Assembly (NCBI GenBank): GCA_036514635.1 | Contig: DATBWU010000205.1 | Span: 1-13,438, forward strand | Length of the DNA stretch: 13,438 bases | Direction: 5' to 3' | Origin: DASSFZ01 sp036514635 | GTDB taxonomy: Bacteria; Chloroflexota; Anaerolineae; Fen-1058 | Part shown: in pieces, positions 13,368 through 13,438 of the stretch | How positions within the stretch are numbered: the stretch's first letter is position 1 | Layout of the letters: every line of letters starts with the position of its first letter | Notes under the pieces: model-generated | Seen by the model: the letters and a program-made list of their open reading frames with translations, nothing else | The model's database searches: none | Told to the model about the DNA's origin: nothing | Position numbers and translations under genes: made by a program

Positions 13368-13438
13368 GTGACCACCAAAGCGGAATTGCTTGCAGATATC
13401 GAGCGGGCGTGGGTCGCCCTCAACACGGCGCTTGATCA
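13368..13438 (+). CDS. DinB/ClbS-like protein, N-terminal fragment (runs off the window)
   Basis: From a GTG at 13368 the frame reads (V)TTKAELLADIERAWVALNTALD and continues past the edge. It parallels the start of the DinB-like protein at 6179-6685 ('MTKDELIAATEREWEALQAALD'), sharing Thr-Lys, Glu-Leu, Glu-Arg, Trp, Ala-Leu and Ala-Leu-Asp in register. It is probably a paralogue of that helical-bundle family. A TTG at 13353 is an alternative start; no strong Shine-Dalgarno is visible. Only 23 codons can be seen. Confidence 0.65.
   Translation, partial: MTTKAELLADIERAWVALNTALD

Overview
The window is GC-rich (by eye around 60%). It carries housekeeping and DNA-repair genes, a large secreted cell-wall amidase, an orphan Flp-type pilin and a lipoprotein with a Thr/Pro/Ser linker. 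Many of its spacers hold short palindromic or word-type repeats. This mix suggests a member of the Chloroflexota (Anaerolineae-like or related). That assignment is an inference from gene style; no rRNA or other phylogenetic marker was analysed.

Left part, minus strand (1-7694). An uninterrupted reading frame from 2752 to the window edge encodes a multidomain exported N-acetylmuramoyl-L-alanine amidase: signal peptide, GerMN-like domain, Amidase_3 with a golvesin-like domain nested inside it, FnIII, then a C-terminal domain cut by the edge. Upstream are polX (family X DNA polymerase with PHP nuclease), a 48-residue Flp pilin with a strong Shine-Dalgarno and its own terminator, and a likely operon eamA - DinB/ClbS-like - ygfZ.

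Right part, plus strand (7757-13438). A divergent promoter region at 7694-7793 serves eamA on one side and, on the other, an alkyltransferase-like DNA-lesion protein (ATL, with Trp in place of the MGMT cysteine). A PHP-domain phosphoesterase, a lipoprotein and uvrB follow. About 800 bp of repeat-rich sequence comes next, then the start of a second DinB/ClbS-like gene whose first residues resemble those of the first copy. The two divergent promoters lie so close to their genes that both transcripts look leaderless.

Three genes act on DNA lesions: PolX in gap-filling and end processing, ATL in flagging O6-alkylguanine for nucleotide excision repair, and UvrB in that same pathway. ATL, PHP, lipoprotein and UvrB lie in one orientation, although repeats separate them.

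The most unusual aspect is the repeat landscape. At least ten elements are present. Several share one architecture: clusters of a short word on one arm and the reverse complement of that word on the other. One is a 290-bp MITE-like long hairpin with 18/20 terminal inverted repeats flanked by TA, inserted at the stop codon of ATL. Another family runs into the 3' ends of two adjacent genes and supplies their C-terminal residues. A third supplies a linker inside the amidase. An eight-copy octamer array ends at the base before the lipoprotein ATG.
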